64,000 nucleotides of DNA from Gilliamella sp. Choc5-1 (GTDB lineage: Bacteria > Pseudomonadota > Gammaproteobacteria > Enterobacterales > Orbaceae), in the NCBI RefSeq assembly GCF_001690595.1, contig NZ_LZHH01000105.1, positions 1-64,000 on the forward strand, read 5' to 3'. The notes below the pieces were generated by a model. The model was not told the DNA's origin, did not search any database, and worked only from the letters and a program-made list of their open reading frames with translations. Both the position numbers and the translations under genes were made by a program. Of the stretch, positions 1 through 8,564 are shown piece after piece. Each line of letters opens with the position of its first letter. Position 1 is the first letter of the stretch.

Positions 1-212
1 GAATTTAAAACGGTATAGACTCCTGAATATTTTTTACAAAATAACTGGCAAAATAAACCAATAAATCGCCCCCACTTAATGTGAGGCTGCCGCTTTTTAT
101 TGCTTGGCTAGCTTTTTATAACTTAAGTCTGATTTTTTTAGGATTTTTTACATAAACGTAGTACACTCCTGAAAGTTTTTGACAAAAATGGGGGATTTGT
201 CTGTTTTCTTGA
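1..212 (-). repeat. Long repeat copy A (3'-flank repeat family)
   Basis: Bases 1-126 are identical to 290-415, and the longer stretch 1 to about 212 is matched with divergence at 501 to about 708. Read on the minus strand, the unit resembles the block that follows the gene ending at 38354, including a degenerate GC hairpin and the motif with core TTCAGGAGT. It therefore looks like the 3' flank of a lost gene. Copy A may extend beyond the left edge. Two motif units lie inside it, at 8-39 and 154-185. Confidence 0.8.
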
Positions 213-289
213 TAGCGTAAAAAAACTGAAATATTGACCTTACGGTGTTGTTGGCACTTTTTACTTTTTTATTTAAATCAATTTGTTAT

Positions 290-415
290 GAATTTAAAAC
301 GGTATAGACTCCTGAATATTTTTTACAAAATAACTGGCAAAATAAACCAATAAATCGCCCCCACTTAATGTGAGGCTGCCGCTTTTTATTGCTTGGCTAG
401 CTTTTTATAACTTAA
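290..415 (-). repeat. Long repeat copy B, 126 bp identical to copy A
   Basis: This is a base-for-base copy of 1-126, ending where the following bases diverge (416 against 127). Such identity in non-coding DNA implies a recent duplication or gene conversion. Immediately to the right, on the minus strand, a short reading frame (about 418-490) ends in a strand-like segment finishing in Phe. That could be the last beta-strand of a lost outer-membrane protein, but this reading is weak. Confidence 0.85.
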
Positions 416-500
416 AGATTAAAAACTAAATTTTAGTGTCAATGCCAGAGCCAAGTCGTTCAGTTCAAAACGCCAAATTAAACGTGGTAACCTGTGTTAT

Positions 501-708
501 GGATTTAAAACGGTATAGACTCCTGAATATTTTTTACAAAATAACCGGTAAAATAAACCAATAATGGCCAAGCTTAATGTGGGGCAGCTGCTTTTTATTG
601 CTTGGCTAGTTTTTTATAACTTAAGTCTGATTTTTTTAGATTTTTTACATAAACGCAGTGCGTTCCTGAAAGTTTTTGACAAAAATGGGGGATTTGTCTG
701 TTTTTTAG
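501..708 (-). repeat. Long repeat copy C, diverged
   Basis: The same unit as copy A, over its longer extent, with scattered substitutions. It carries both motif units (508-539 and 651-682). The region 1-756 holds no gene I can support; it is filled by these three copies and short spacers. Confidence 0.75.
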
Positions 709-756
709 ATAAAATATTTGTTTAGACAAGCTGTGTGATAGCATCGTATTAATCAA

Positions 757-982
757 AAATTCACCAAACCGGCCTGTCCACAAACGAATGGGAAAGCCGA
801 AAGAGTGATACGAACTTTGAATTGCGATGTGGCATAATCAGCATATATTTATCGATTCAATAGATAGAAAACAAAAGCTTAAACGCTTTATTAATTTTTA
901 TAATATCGTTAAACCACATAAAATGATTTTTGGAAAAACGCCTTATGAGTTTTTAGAGGATTATTTTAATCATGAAGTGTAA
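757..982 (+). pseudogene. IS481-like transposase, C-terminal remnant
   Basis: Translation gives the conserved DDE/integrase C-terminal block, with PQTNGKAERVIRTL followed, after one frameshift near 820, by MWHNQH, then RFINFYNIVKPHK and a TPYEF motif before the stop at 980-982. This is the typical end of IS481-family transposases, where the Glu of AER is catalytic. The N-terminal two thirds are missing, being replaced by repeat copy C. It is therefore a dead remnant, and it marks the left edge as a site of past transposition next to the prfH-rtcB2 operon. Confidence 0.7.
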
Positions 983-998
983 ACAACCCGACGTTTTC

Positions 999-1628
999 CT
1001 AAAAATAATTATTATTTTTTTCATAAAATCCTTCACCATAAAACACCAAACTACTGTTACCTCTTGGTACAGAATAATGAAATTGTTGGCGTTCGGCTTT
1101 ATGTTGTTGATGTGTATTTGCTTCGTATTGGGCAAGCTTATGGGCTAGTAATAATTTAGCTAACCGCTTATTGGCATGTTGGCTTCGTTCTGTTTGCACT
1201 TTAACACTAATACCTGTTGCTATATGGGTTGCTCTTACTGCCGATTCGGTTTTATTGACATGTTGACCACCTGCACCTGATGACTTCGTAGTCGTAAATT
1301 CAATGTTACTATCTATTATTTGCAAAGGATTTTCTAGACAAGTAACACCGATAAACCAATTCTTACGTTTATGCGTTTGTCGATACGGACTTTGGCAGAT
1401 CCATTGTATGGTTCCAAGCCAACGTTGAATTAACGGTTCACTTTGTAAACCGTCAACCGAAATAAGCACAGATCGAAAAGTATTGGGCTTTTCGCCCAAT
1501 ACGCTTTCAACTATTTCGGTAGTTACCGATAATTTACTTGCTTCACTTAAAAATTGAGTTACCGCTTTGGCAACCGCTAAACTGCACTCAGCAGGTCCTC
1601 GGGCAGATGAAAAAAAGAGTAATGCCAT
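999..1628 (-). CDS. prfH: Peptide chain release factor H (PrfH)
   Basis: A 209-residue class-I release-factor homologue without the stop-codon-reading domain. Domain 3 is clear: [17 protein letters not shown] at about 117-132, with the catalytic GGQ at 120-122, followed by a basic stretch ([13 protein letters not shown]). The N-terminal 100 residues are the RF-H-specific region. In known systems PrfH hydrolyses the peptidyl-tRNA on ribosomes whose decoding centre was cleaved by a colicin-E3-type nuclease, so that the paired ligase can re-seal 16S rRNA. Its start codon overlaps the end of the rtcB2-like gene, so the two are probably translationally coupled. The pair is patchily distributed and here sits beside repeats and a transposase remnant, which suggests horizontal gain. 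Recognition of the family is firm; the substrate is taken from homologues. Confidence 0.93.
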   Translation of the reverse strand: MALLFFSSARGPAECSLAVAKAVTQFLSEASKLSVTTEIVESVLGEKPNTFRSVLISVDGLQSEPLIQRWLGTIQWICQSPYRQTHKRKNWFIGVTCLENPLQIIDSNIEFTTTKSSGAGGQHVNKTESAVRATHIATGISVKVQTERSQHANKRLAKLLLAHKLAQYEANTHQQHKAERQQFHYSVPRGNSSLVFYGEGFYEKNNNYF

Positions 1629-2716
1629 TAATGACCTCCTTGTGTTTTATAATTTAATATTGGAGTAAGCTGTGCGATCACTTTAACAATATTGACCTGT
1701 TGCATCGACTCAATCACACTATCGATTGATTTATAAGCTTGTGGTGCTTCCTCAAAAATTAAGCTACTATCTTCACAAATTACGCGACTACCCAGTTTAG
1801 TTCGCTTCAATTCTTGCATAGAATACCGCTTATCTAATTTTCCCTTACAGTCAGCTCGCCGCCATTTACGCCCAGCACCATGAGCCAATGACATTAATAA
1901 ATTTTCACACTTTATTGGTTGGACTAAATAGCTATAATCCCCGCGTGATCCTGGGACTATCACTAGTTCATCTGTCGCTGAAGAGGCTCCTTTACGGTGT
2001 AACCAATAATCTTTTTGGGCTAATGTTACTTTTTCTAGAAAATTATGGCAGACATTTAGCACTTCATTACCTTGAGTATTAAGGTTTGTCATTAATCTTT
2101 CAGCAACCACTTGGCGATTTAATTTTGCAAATGCTACGGCATTATCATGTTTAGCTAGATAGTTTAATGCCTCAGGGCTATTATCAGGTAAACCTTGATA
2201 GCCAAAACGTGATAACTGGTTTTGTAAAATTTGATGTCCTAATCCTCTTGATCCACTATGCACCAATAAAAATAATTTTTTAGCATTAAGTTGATAATGA
2301 TTAAATAACTGTTCATCAAAAATTTTACTAACCTTTTGTAATTCAGCAAAATGGTTACCACCGCCGATTGTACCTAGATTATATTTGTGCCGTATATCTG
2401 GTTGATCAATATTACCGATCTGCCGTTCTAGTTTATCAATGCTTAATTTAGCTATATTGATTTCTGTTTGCCAAAAACCCATACCACAACCAATATCACT
2501 ACCAATTAAGGCTGGGTAAATGGTTTCACAACTTAAATAAACAGCTCCAATAGGGTAGCCTTTTCCTGGATGAAGATCTGGCATACCGACGACTTTAATC
2601 ATATTCGGTAAATTTGCAGTTGACAGTAATTGTTCAATAGCTAACCCTTCGATCCAAGTATTTTTTGATGCTATATATGACGCTTTGTCAGATAGCACTT
2701 GTATAGAATTGTCCAT
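1628..2716 (-). CDS. rtcB2: RtcB-family RNA ligase (RtcB2 type)
   Basis: A 362-residue protein, shorter than canonical RtcB (about 400). It has the whole active site: metal-binding Cys77 in [20 protein letters not shown] with His122, HSGSRGLGH with His153, [10 protein letters not shown], and the guanylylated His279 in [10 protein letters not shown]. RtcB enzymes join a 2',3'-cyclic phosphate or 3'-phosphate end to a 5'-OH using GTP and Mn2+. This copy is the first gene of an overlapping pair with prfH. That arrangement is known as RtcB2-PrfH and repairs 16S rRNA cut at the decoding centre. No archease or rtcA/rtcR gene lies nearby. I see no convincing sigma-54 site upstream, unlike the E. coli rtcBA operon, so regulation is unknown. 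Confidence 0.92.
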   Translation of the reverse strand: MDNSIQVLSDKASYIASKNTWIEGLAIEQLLSTANLPNMIKVVGMPDLHPGKGYPIGAVYLSCETIYPALIGSDIGCGMGFWQTEINIAKLSIDKLERQIGNIDQPDIRHKYNLGTIGGGNHFAELQKVSKIFDEQLFNHYQLNAKKLFLLVHSGSRGLGHQILQNQLSRFGYQGLPDNSPEALNYLAKHDNAVAFAKLNRQVVAERLMTNLNTQGNEVLNVCHNFLEKVTLAQKDYWLHRKGASSATDELVIVPGSRGDYSYLVQPIKCENLLMSLAHGAGRKWRRADCKGKLDKRYSMQELKRTKLGSRVICEDSSLIFEEAPQAYKSIDSVIESMQQVNIVKVIAQLTPILNYKTQGGH

Positions 2717-3279
2717 ATATCAATCCATTTAATAAATATTATTGTTTTTGTTGTACCCTGAAGACGTATAAAGACTATTGTTTTGAAAAAATCACATGTA
2801 AGAAAGTGATGTTGAAAATTAAAGCTTACTTAACATCTAACTCTATTTAATAGTGATTAGAACACAATAAATTGATTGTTTGTCTAAAACAGTAGCTACT
2901 TTATTTAATATAAAGTTGTCTTTAAACATTGGGTATAATTTTAATTGGCAGGCTAGAATCGGCAGAATAAATTGAAGCAAAAATTTATGAAGAGTAATTA
3001 CTTAATTATTTTGCGATAAGCCTGCAAAGGTTAGTTAAATAAATCATAATAATTCTCCTTTGCAGTTAATAATGGCGCATATCATAGTTATCTTCTTATA
3101 AGAAGTAAATAGCAGAATAAAAAATTTTAGTATTTTTTTGAAATAAAAATGAGTAAATAGCTTCTTCGGTAGGTGTTAATGCATAAAATCTATTTAAAAT
3201 TATTTTATTCTTTTTAAAGGGGTTGTTTAACAATCTATTTTTAGTTTTTGAAAACAACTAAGATGTAAAATCTCTCTAT
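2717..3279. other. Non-coding gap upstream of rtcB2
   Basis: No open frame of recognisable origin on either strand. It holds the presumed rtcB2-prfH promoter and an 8-base inverted repeat, TGCAAAGG at 3024 and CCTTTGCA ending near 3065, with a loop of about 26 bases. The gap leads into the dead pilin gene. Confidence 0.5.
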
Positions 3280-3492
3280 TTGTTTAAACTTCATGCTCAA
3301 GTAAGAGGTTTTTTAGGTAAATTTGTTAAAAATGAACAAGGTGTAAGTGCACTCTAATATGCGATTGTAATGGCTTGTGTTTCAGCCACGGTGTTATTCA
3401 TTTTTAGTAGTAGTGATCAGGGACCTATTATGTCGTTGCTCAAAACAACATTTAATCTATTAAAAGCTAAATCATTATCTATACTGCAATAG
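3280..3492 (+). pseudogene. Flp/Fap-type (type IVb) pilin, inactivated
   Basis: The frame reads a short basic leader, then FVKNEQGVSAL, a TAA stop at 3355-3357, then YAIVMACVSATVLFIF and a short tail to the stop at 3490. Flp pilins have the pattern G-V-T-A-(I/L)-E-Y followed by a hydrophobic helix, so the TAA replaces precisely the conserved Glu that follows the prepilin peptidase site. A GAA-to-TAA change explains it. No upstream ATG is in frame (TTG at 3280 is possible). No other tad genes are in the window, so it appears to be an orphan relic. Confidence 0.6.
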
Positions 3493-3622
3493 AAAATGGA
3501 TTAAAGATGTTTGTTTTTTAATCAATAAGAGTTACGCCATAAAGCTATGGCATTAGGCGTTTGATTAAAGTGTAGTAAAACAGATGATTGTTTATAGTGG
3601 TAGCAAATCATAATATGGTATT

Positions 3623-4417
3623 TCACCAGCATTGGTAAAAATGATGCGTTGGTCCAATTCCTTTCCCTATATTTAAATCATCGGCATGGCTAATTGCGCC
3701 TTGTAGATAATTTTTTGCTTGGACGATTGCTTCTTCTAAATTATTTTTAGGTAATAATGCTGCAATAGCTGCTGATAATGTGCACCCCGTTCCATGAGTG
3801 TTTTTAGTTTGGATACGTGGAAAGGTCATTCTTATTATATTATTGTGTGTGATCAAATAATCAGGGCTTTCTTTGCTTGGTAAGTGTCCACCTTTCATTA
3901 ATACTGCTTTGCAACCTAGTTTGAGTAATTTTTGCCCTTGGTTTTGCATTTCATCTTCGGTTTTTGCTTCATCACAATCAAGTAATGCAGCAGCTTCTAG
4001 TAGATTGGGAGTGATAATGGTGGCTAGTGGTAATAAAAGCTCACGAATGGCCGTTACAGCATCGGATTTTAAAAGAGGGTGTCCACCTTTGGCAACCATT
4101 ACGGTATCTAATACGATAGCTGGAATTGGGTTTGTTTTAAAAAGATGGTGAACGGTTGTGACTATCTCTTTATTCATCAGCATTCCTATTTTTACGCTAT
4201 CAATTTTGATATCTTGATAAAGCGTGTTAAATTGGGCTTCAATAAATTCGGGCGATATTGCAAGTACCGCATCAACGCCTTGTGTGCTTTGTGCCGTTAG
4301 CGCGGTGATAACTGACATGCCATAAGCACCAAGTGCCGAAAAGGTTTTTAAATCGGCTTGAATACCTGCACCACCGCTAGGGTCTGATCCAGCAATGGTG
4401 AGTGCAATTGTTGTCAT
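3623..4417 (-). CDS. thiD: Hydroxymethylpyrimidine/phosphomethylpyrimidine kinase ThiD
   Basis: A ribokinase-fold enzyme of 264 residues that phosphorylates HMP and then HMP-P to give the pyrimidine half of thiamine. Signatures: the N-terminal GSDPSGGAGIQADLKTFSA with SVITALTAQ, and the C-terminal anion-hole motif KNTHGTGCTLSAA. Length is normal for the family. It is last in the thiM-thiE-thiD operon, 11 bp after thiE, and under the TPP riboswitch upstream of thiM. No thiC or thiG genes are here, so the operon serves salvage of HMP and thiazole. Confidence 0.97.
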   Translation of the reverse strand: MTTIALTIAGSDPSGGAGIQADLKTFSALGAYGMSVITALTAQSTQGVDAVLAISPEFIEAQFNTLYQDIKIDSVKIGMLMNKEIVTTVHHLFKTNPIPAIVLDTVMVAKGGHPLLKSDAVTAIRELLLPLATIITPNLLEAAALLDCDEAKTEDEMQNQGQKLLKLGCKAVLMKGGHLPSKESPDYLITHNNIIRMTFPRIQTKNTHGTGCTLSAAIAALLPKNNLEEAIVQAKNYLQGAISHADDLNIGKGIGPTHHFYQCW

Positions 4418-4428
4418 GATAATCTTTC

Positions 4429-5070
4429 CTATTTAGCTTGTTTGATTTTGTTAATAAGTGATAATGTTGCTTGTTGAATATCTTTTTTACCACAAATTGC
4501 CGAAACGACGGCAACTCCTTCAATACCTGTGTGAATGACGTCAGTGATATTGCTTTCATCAATACCTCCAATAGCAACAGCTGGGCACTGTTTTAATTTT
4601 AATAATTCGGTTAATTGCTTAGTACCAAGCGCTTTGGCGGCATCTTTTTTGGTTGCAGTTGGATAGATTGGACCAATTCCTAAATAATCGACTTTTTGCC
4701 AAGGCACAGCATTAAGTTGCTGGTGGTTTGAGATTGAAAATCCTAACCATTTTTTATTGCCAATAAGTTGTCGTGTAACATCGGCAGGAAGATCACTTTG
4801 CCCTATGTGTACACCATCAGCATCAACAGCAAGTGCGATATCAACATGATCGTTTATAAATAGTGGTACAGGCGTGCCTTTTAGTGTTTCTTTTAATGCT
4901 AATGCGGCGTAATACCAATCTTTACCTGAAAATGTTTGTTCTGATCTTAATTGAATTGCCGTTACACCATTAGCAATGGCAATTTTGGTGGTGTTTACCA
5001 TGCCATTAATTCCTTCGCATAATAAGGGATCAAGAACTAAATAAAGAGTAAGATCGAGTTGTTTTTTCAT
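4429..5070 (-). CDS. thiE: Thiamine phosphate synthase ThiE
   Basis: A TIM-barrel enzyme of 213 residues that joins HMP-PP and thiazole phosphate into thiamine monophosphate. Diagnostic segments are LRSEQTFSGKDWY, INDHVDIALAVDADGVHIGQSDLP (pyrophosphate and Mg binding) and the C-terminal AIGGIDESN. It lies between thiM (8 bp upstream) and thiD. ThiM and ThiD make its two substrates, so the operon forms a complete salvage route to TMP. Length and motifs are normal. Confidence 0.97.
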   Translation of the reverse strand: MKKQLDLTLYLVLDPLLCEGINGMVNTTKIAIANGVTAIQLRSEQTFSGKDWYYAALALKETLKGTPVPLFINDHVDIALAVDADGVHIGQSDLPADVTRQLIGNKKWLGFSISNHQQLNAVPWQKVDYLGIGPIYPTATKKDAAKALGTKQLTELLKLKQCPAVAIGGIDESNITDVIHTGIEGVAVVSAICGKKDIQQATLSLINKIKQAK

Positions 5071-5078
5071 TTGTTTCC

Positions 5079-5867
5079 TTATTCGTGCGTTGAGTTAAAT
5101 GTAGAGAGCTGATCTAATATTGAAACAGCAAAGGTGCCTAGTCCTTGCTGTTTATTGGCAAGCTCGCCTGCCTTTTTCATCATTAAACATGCTGATGCAG
5201 TGGCTTGTAATGGATCGGGTGAGTTTGCAATAAAAGCCGCTACCATGGCAGATAATGAACATCCCGTTCCTGTCACTTTTGTTAACGCTACATCACCACC
5301 TGTTATGCTATAGGTGGTGTTGCCATCGGTGATGTAATCGACATCACCAGTCATAGCAACAATAGTTTGGTATTGTTGTGCAAGTGCTTTGGCAGTATTT
5401 AAAGCCGATTGGGTTGAGTCTTGACTATCTGGTCCTTTGGATGAGGCGTTTTGTCCATTTAACGCGAGTATTTCTGAAGCATTACCGCGTATTACTGTTG
5501 GATTAAATGATAACAATTGATGAGCAATATCGGTTCGATAACTAAGCGATGGTCCAACTGCGACAGGGTCAAGTACCCATGGGGTTTGTGTTTGTTGGGC
5601 TTTTTTGGCTGCAAGTAGCATGCTGTTAGCTGTGCTGTTGTGGATGGTGCCAATATTAATTAGTAAGCTATCGGCAATGGTAACAAATGATTCAACTTCT
5701 TGTTCGGCAATAATCATCGCTGGCGATGCACCAATAGCAAGGAGTACATTAGCCGTAAAGTTTTGGACTACGTCGTTGGTGATACAATGTACTAGTGGGC
5801 ACTGTTGTTTTATATGGTTGATAAATGTAATTGCTTGCGCAGTTTGGAATGGTTGGGCTATTGGCAT
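5079..5867 (-). CDS. thiM: Hydroxyethylthiazole kinase ThiM
   Basis: A 262-residue ribokinase-like kinase for 4-methyl-5-(2-hydroxyethyl)thiazole. The C-terminal KVTGTGCSLSAMVAAF contains the catalytic Cys/anion-hole region, and the N-terminal VHCITNDVVQNFTAN is typical. It is the first gene of the operon, preceded by a strong Shine-Dalgarno AAGGAAGG about 6 bases before ATG and by the TPP riboswitch 83 bases upstream. Thiamine pyrophosphate binding should therefore shut off translation or transcription of thiMED. Confidence 0.97.
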   Translation of the reverse strand: MPIAQPFQTAQAITFINHIKQQCPLVHCITNDVVQNFTANVLLAIGASPAMIIAEQEVESFVTIADSLLINIGTIHNSTANSMLLAAKKAQQTQTPWVLDPVAVGPSLSYRTDIAHQLLSFNPTVIRGNASEILALNGQNASSKGPDSQDSTQSALNTAKALAQQYQTIVAMTGDVDYITDGNTTYSITGGDVALTKVTGTGCSLSAMVAAFIANSPDPLQATASACLMMKKAGELANKQQGLGTFAVSILDQLSTFNSTHE

Positions 5868-5949
5868 ATTCTTTCCTTCCTTTTTTATTTATTAATCGGT
5901 AAATGCGGGGAAGAATGTGCCAAACTTAAGCTAGGGTTTTTATGGCTGA

Positions 5950-6032
5950 GACTTCCCTACGCTGGTATTATCCAGATCAGGTACAACGGGTAAGATCTCA
6001 GTTTTTTGTTAGAACAAAAAACACCCCGAGTC
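5950..6032 (-). promoter_or_regulatory. TPP riboswitch (THI element)
   Basis: On the minus strand the sequence begins with P1 and the conserved ACTCGGGGTG, followed by a variable P3 helix (pairing TTTTTTGTT with AACAAAAAA). It then has CTGAGATCTTACCCG, the highly conserved ACCTGATCTGGATAATACC, then GCGTAGGGAAGTC closing P1. All core elements of the thi-box aptamer are present. It sits 83 bases upstream of thiM, in the position of the E. coli thiM riboswitch. I could not assign the expression platform; there is no clear terminator between aptamer and start. Confidence 0.96.
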
Positions 6033-6076
6033 AAAATTTATTGGTTATTATGAACTGACTATTTATTATTAACAAG

Positions 6077-7438
6077 CTATTGTAATAATTTTTCTATATC
6101 AGTAATTGTTTTTCTATCGGGTAAGAAGATGATCAGGTGATCGTTGTTTTCAATAGTTAGATCAGTATTGACAATAATGATATCTTCACCACGAACCACT
6201 GCGCCAATAGTTGCCCCTGAAGGAAGTTTTAGGCTATTAATATTTTTGCCGACAAGTTTTGATGTGTCATTATCGCCATTAGCAACGACTTCGATAATTT
6301 CAGACTCGCCCTGCCTTAACGAGACAACTTTAACTACGCCAGTTTGCCTTACATGACTTAATAGTTCTGAAATGGTGGCATGTTGTGGGGAAATGGCAAT
6401 GTCAATCACACTGTCATTAATCAGTTCAAGATAGGCTTGGCGTTGAATTAATACAATGACTTTTTTAGTGCCCATTCTTTTGGCAAGCATGGATGACATA
6501 ATATTGGATTCATCATCGCTAGTTACCGCAATAAATAGATCGGTAAGCTCGATTTGCTCTTGTGATAGTAATTCTTGGTCAGATGATTCTCCATGCAATA
6601 TAGTGGTGTTAATAAGTTGCTCGGCAATTAATTCTGCACGCTCTGCATTTCGTTCAATTAGTTTGACTTGATAGTCATTTTCTAAACGTTTTGCTAAAGC
6701 AACAGCGACACCTCCGCCACCGCTGATAATAATTCGTTTATAGGGTTTTTCTAATCGTTGTAATTCGCTAGTAACGGCTTTAATATTGACTGGCGGTGTG
6801 ATGAAGTAGACCATATCACCCGCTTCTATTAAGGTTGAGGCGAGTGGGCGAATAAAGCGATTTTTACGATAAATGGCAACGACACGAGCTTCAACATGTG
6901 GTAAATGTTCTTTGAGTTCGGATAGTTCGTTACCCACTAAAGCACCACCATAATAGGCAGTTACAGCTACTAAGCAGACACGATTATCACAAAAAGAGGC
7001 AAATTGCAGTGAACCGGGGTATTGTACTAACTGGCTAATATGGTTGGTGATAAGGTTTTCTGGAGCAATAATATGATCAATGTTAATGCAATCTTTGTTG
7101 AAGCAGGGGTAATCTTCGTTATTGTATTCGGGTTCTCTGATACGCGCGACTTTTTGGGGAATGTGAAACATCACATGTCCAATTTGGCAAGCTATCATGT
7201 TGATTTCGTCAGAGTTAGTAACCGCAACAAGCATGTCTGCTGATTCGGCACCGGCATCTTTTAAGACTTGCGGATAAGATGGTTTGCCACAAATTATTTG
7301 TAAATCAAAGCGTTCTTGCAAAGATTGCAATTTGTCGTGATCTTCATCAACCACTGTAACATCGTTTTGCTTTTCGGTAACGAGATATTCAGCAAGCGCA
7401 CTACCTGTCTGTCCTGCACCAAGAATAATAATCTTCAT
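6077..7438 (-). CDS. trkA: Trk potassium uptake regulatory protein TrkA
   Basis: A 453-residue peripheral protein with two RCK modules. Each has a Rossmann NAD(H) site, IIILGAGQTG at residues 3-12 and IIISGGGG near 235, followed by a TrkA-C domain. TrkA binds NAD and ATP and gates the TrkH/TrkG K+ channel at the inner membrane. The size is that of E. coli TrkA. It stands alone here (rsmB/fmt are not adjacent), downstream of trpS on the same strand, separated by a 12-base inverted repeat. Confidence 0.96.
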   Translation of the reverse strand: MKIIILGAGQTGSALAEYLVTEKQNDVTVVDEDHDKLQSLQERFDLQIICGKPSYPQVLKDAGAESADMLVAVTNSDEINMIACQIGHVMFHIPQKVARIREPEYNNEDYPCFNKDCINIDHIIAPENLITNHISQLVQYPGSLQFASFCDNRVCLVAVTAYYGGALVGNELSELKEHLPHVEARVVAIYRKNRFIRPLASTLIEAGDMVYFITPPVNIKAVTSELQRLEKPYKRIIISGGGGVAVALAKRLENDYQVKLIERNAERAELIAEQLINTTILHGESSDQELLSQEQIELTDLFIAVTSDDESNIMSSMLAKRMGTKKVIVLIQRQAYLELINDSVIDIAISPQHATISELLSHVRQTGVVKVVSLRQGESEIIEVVANGDNDTSKLVGKNINSLKLPSGATIGAVVRGEDIIIVNTDLTIENNDHLIIFLPDRKTITDIEKLLQ

Positions 7439-7456
7439 AACTAACCTGTATCGTTA

Positions 7457-7501
7457 AATGGCTTTAATGGTTGCTTGTTTATCTAGTTTATTAAAGCCAT
7501 T
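7457..7501 (-). terminator. 12-bp inverted repeat between trpS and trkA
   Basis: AATGGCTTTAAT at 7457-7468 pairs exactly with ATTAAAGCCATT at 7490-7501 around a 21-base loop. There is no clear T-run on either side, so it may be a weak terminator of trpS or a leader structure of trkA. Confidence 0.4.
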
Positions 7502-7545
7502 ACATACTATTTTATTTTTGTAACAATAGAGTATTGTTTTAGTAA

Positions 7546-8541
7546 TTAAACAAACCCAATTGCGTCATAGACCTTTTTCAATGTTGGTTCGGCTTTTGAG
7601 CGTGCTTTTTCGGCACCTTCTTGCATGATTGAAAATAAGTAGCTTTCATCATCACGATACTCATGATATTTAGCTTGCAAGTTGGTTAACATGTCAATAA
7701 CTTGAGTTGCCACTTCGGTTTTTAAGTGACCATACATTTTGCCTTCAAATTCTTTTTCAAGCTCAGCAATAGGCTTTCCTGTGATACCCGTTAAAATATC
7801 AAGCAGGTTTGATACACCAGCTTTATTTTTTATGTCGTAACGAACGACTGGTGGTTCATCAGAATCAGTCATTGCGCGTTTTATTTTCTTTTCAATATCT
7901 TTTGGGTTCTCGAGTAACCCTATTACGTTATTGCGATTTTCGTCTGATTTTGACATTTTTTTTGTTGGTTCTTGTAATGACATAACGCGTGCACCAACTT
8001 TAGCAATAAACGGTTCAGGAACGGTGAAAACATCCCCATAAAGTGCATTAAAGCGCATAGCAATATCACGCGATAATTCAAGATGTTGCTTTTGATCATC
8101 GCCCACAGGTACTAAGTTTGCTTGATAAAGCAAAATGTCTGCTGCCATAAGTACTGGATAGTCAAATAGACCTGCGTTAATGTTTTCGGCATGGCGTGAT
8201 GATTTATCTTTAAATTGTGTCATACGGCTGAGTTCACCAAAATAGGTGTAACAATTTAATGCCCAACCAAGTTCTGCATGTGCAGGGACGTGTGATTGTA
8301 CAAAAATAGTGCTCTGTTTGGGGTCAATTCCACAAGCTAAATAAAGGGCAAGTGTATCTAATGTGGCTTTGCGTAATTTGTTGGGATCTTGACGTACTGT
8401 GATCGCATGTTGATTGACAATACAATAAACGCAATCATATTCACCTTGCAAAGCCACCCAATTTTTTAATGCACCTAAGTAGTTGCCAAGTGTTAGTTCT
8501 CCTGATGGCTGAGCGCCACTAAATACAATCGGTTTACTCAT
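7546..8541 (-). CDS. trpS: Tryptophan-tRNA ligase TrpS
   Basis: A class-I aminoacyl-tRNA synthetase of 331 residues that charges tRNA-Trp. The HIGH-like site is TLGNYLG (residues 17-23), after the family hallmark SGAQPSGE. The second signature KMSKS lies in [11 protein letters not shown] near 195. Length matches the E. coli enzyme (334). It closes the dam-rpe-gph-trpS gene string, in the same order as in enterobacteria. Confidence 0.98.
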   Translation of the reverse strand: MSKPIVFSGAQPSGELTLGNYLGALKNWVALQGEYDCVYCIVNQHAITVRQDPNKLRKATLDTLALYLACGIDPKQSTIFVQSHVPAHAELGWALNCYTYFGELSRMTQFKDKSSRHAENINAGLFDYPVLMAADILLYQANLVPVGDDQKQHLELSRDIAMRFNALYGDVFTVPEPFIAKVGARVMSLQEPTKKMSKSDENRNNVIGLLENPKDIEKKIKRAMTDSDEPPVVRYDIKNKAGVSNLLDILTGITGKPIAELEKEFEGKMYGHLKTEVATQVIDMLTNLQAKYHEYRDDESYLFSIMQEGAEKARSKAEPTLKKVYDAIGFV

Positions 8542-8564
8542 AATTTATTCCTAATCTATGCTAA

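Noticed and set aside
1-415. Direct repeats as a possible CRISPR array
   Set aside because: Units are over 120 bp, only two to three in number and irregularly spaced, and no cas genes are present.
595-783. 62-residue open frame on the minus strand over repeat copy C
   Set aside because: It lies wholly within repeat and transposase-remnant DNA, has no ribosome site and no recognisable domain; similar frames appear by chance in copy A.
2717-2900. Sigma-54 promoter for rtcB2 as in the E. coli rtcBA operon
   Set aside because: No TGGCAC-N5-TTGC pattern on the minus strand upstream of 2716.
3873-4151. Open frames opposite thiD, trkA, mtlA and similar genes
   Set aside because: They are antisense shadows of well-recognised genes, with no domain of their own.
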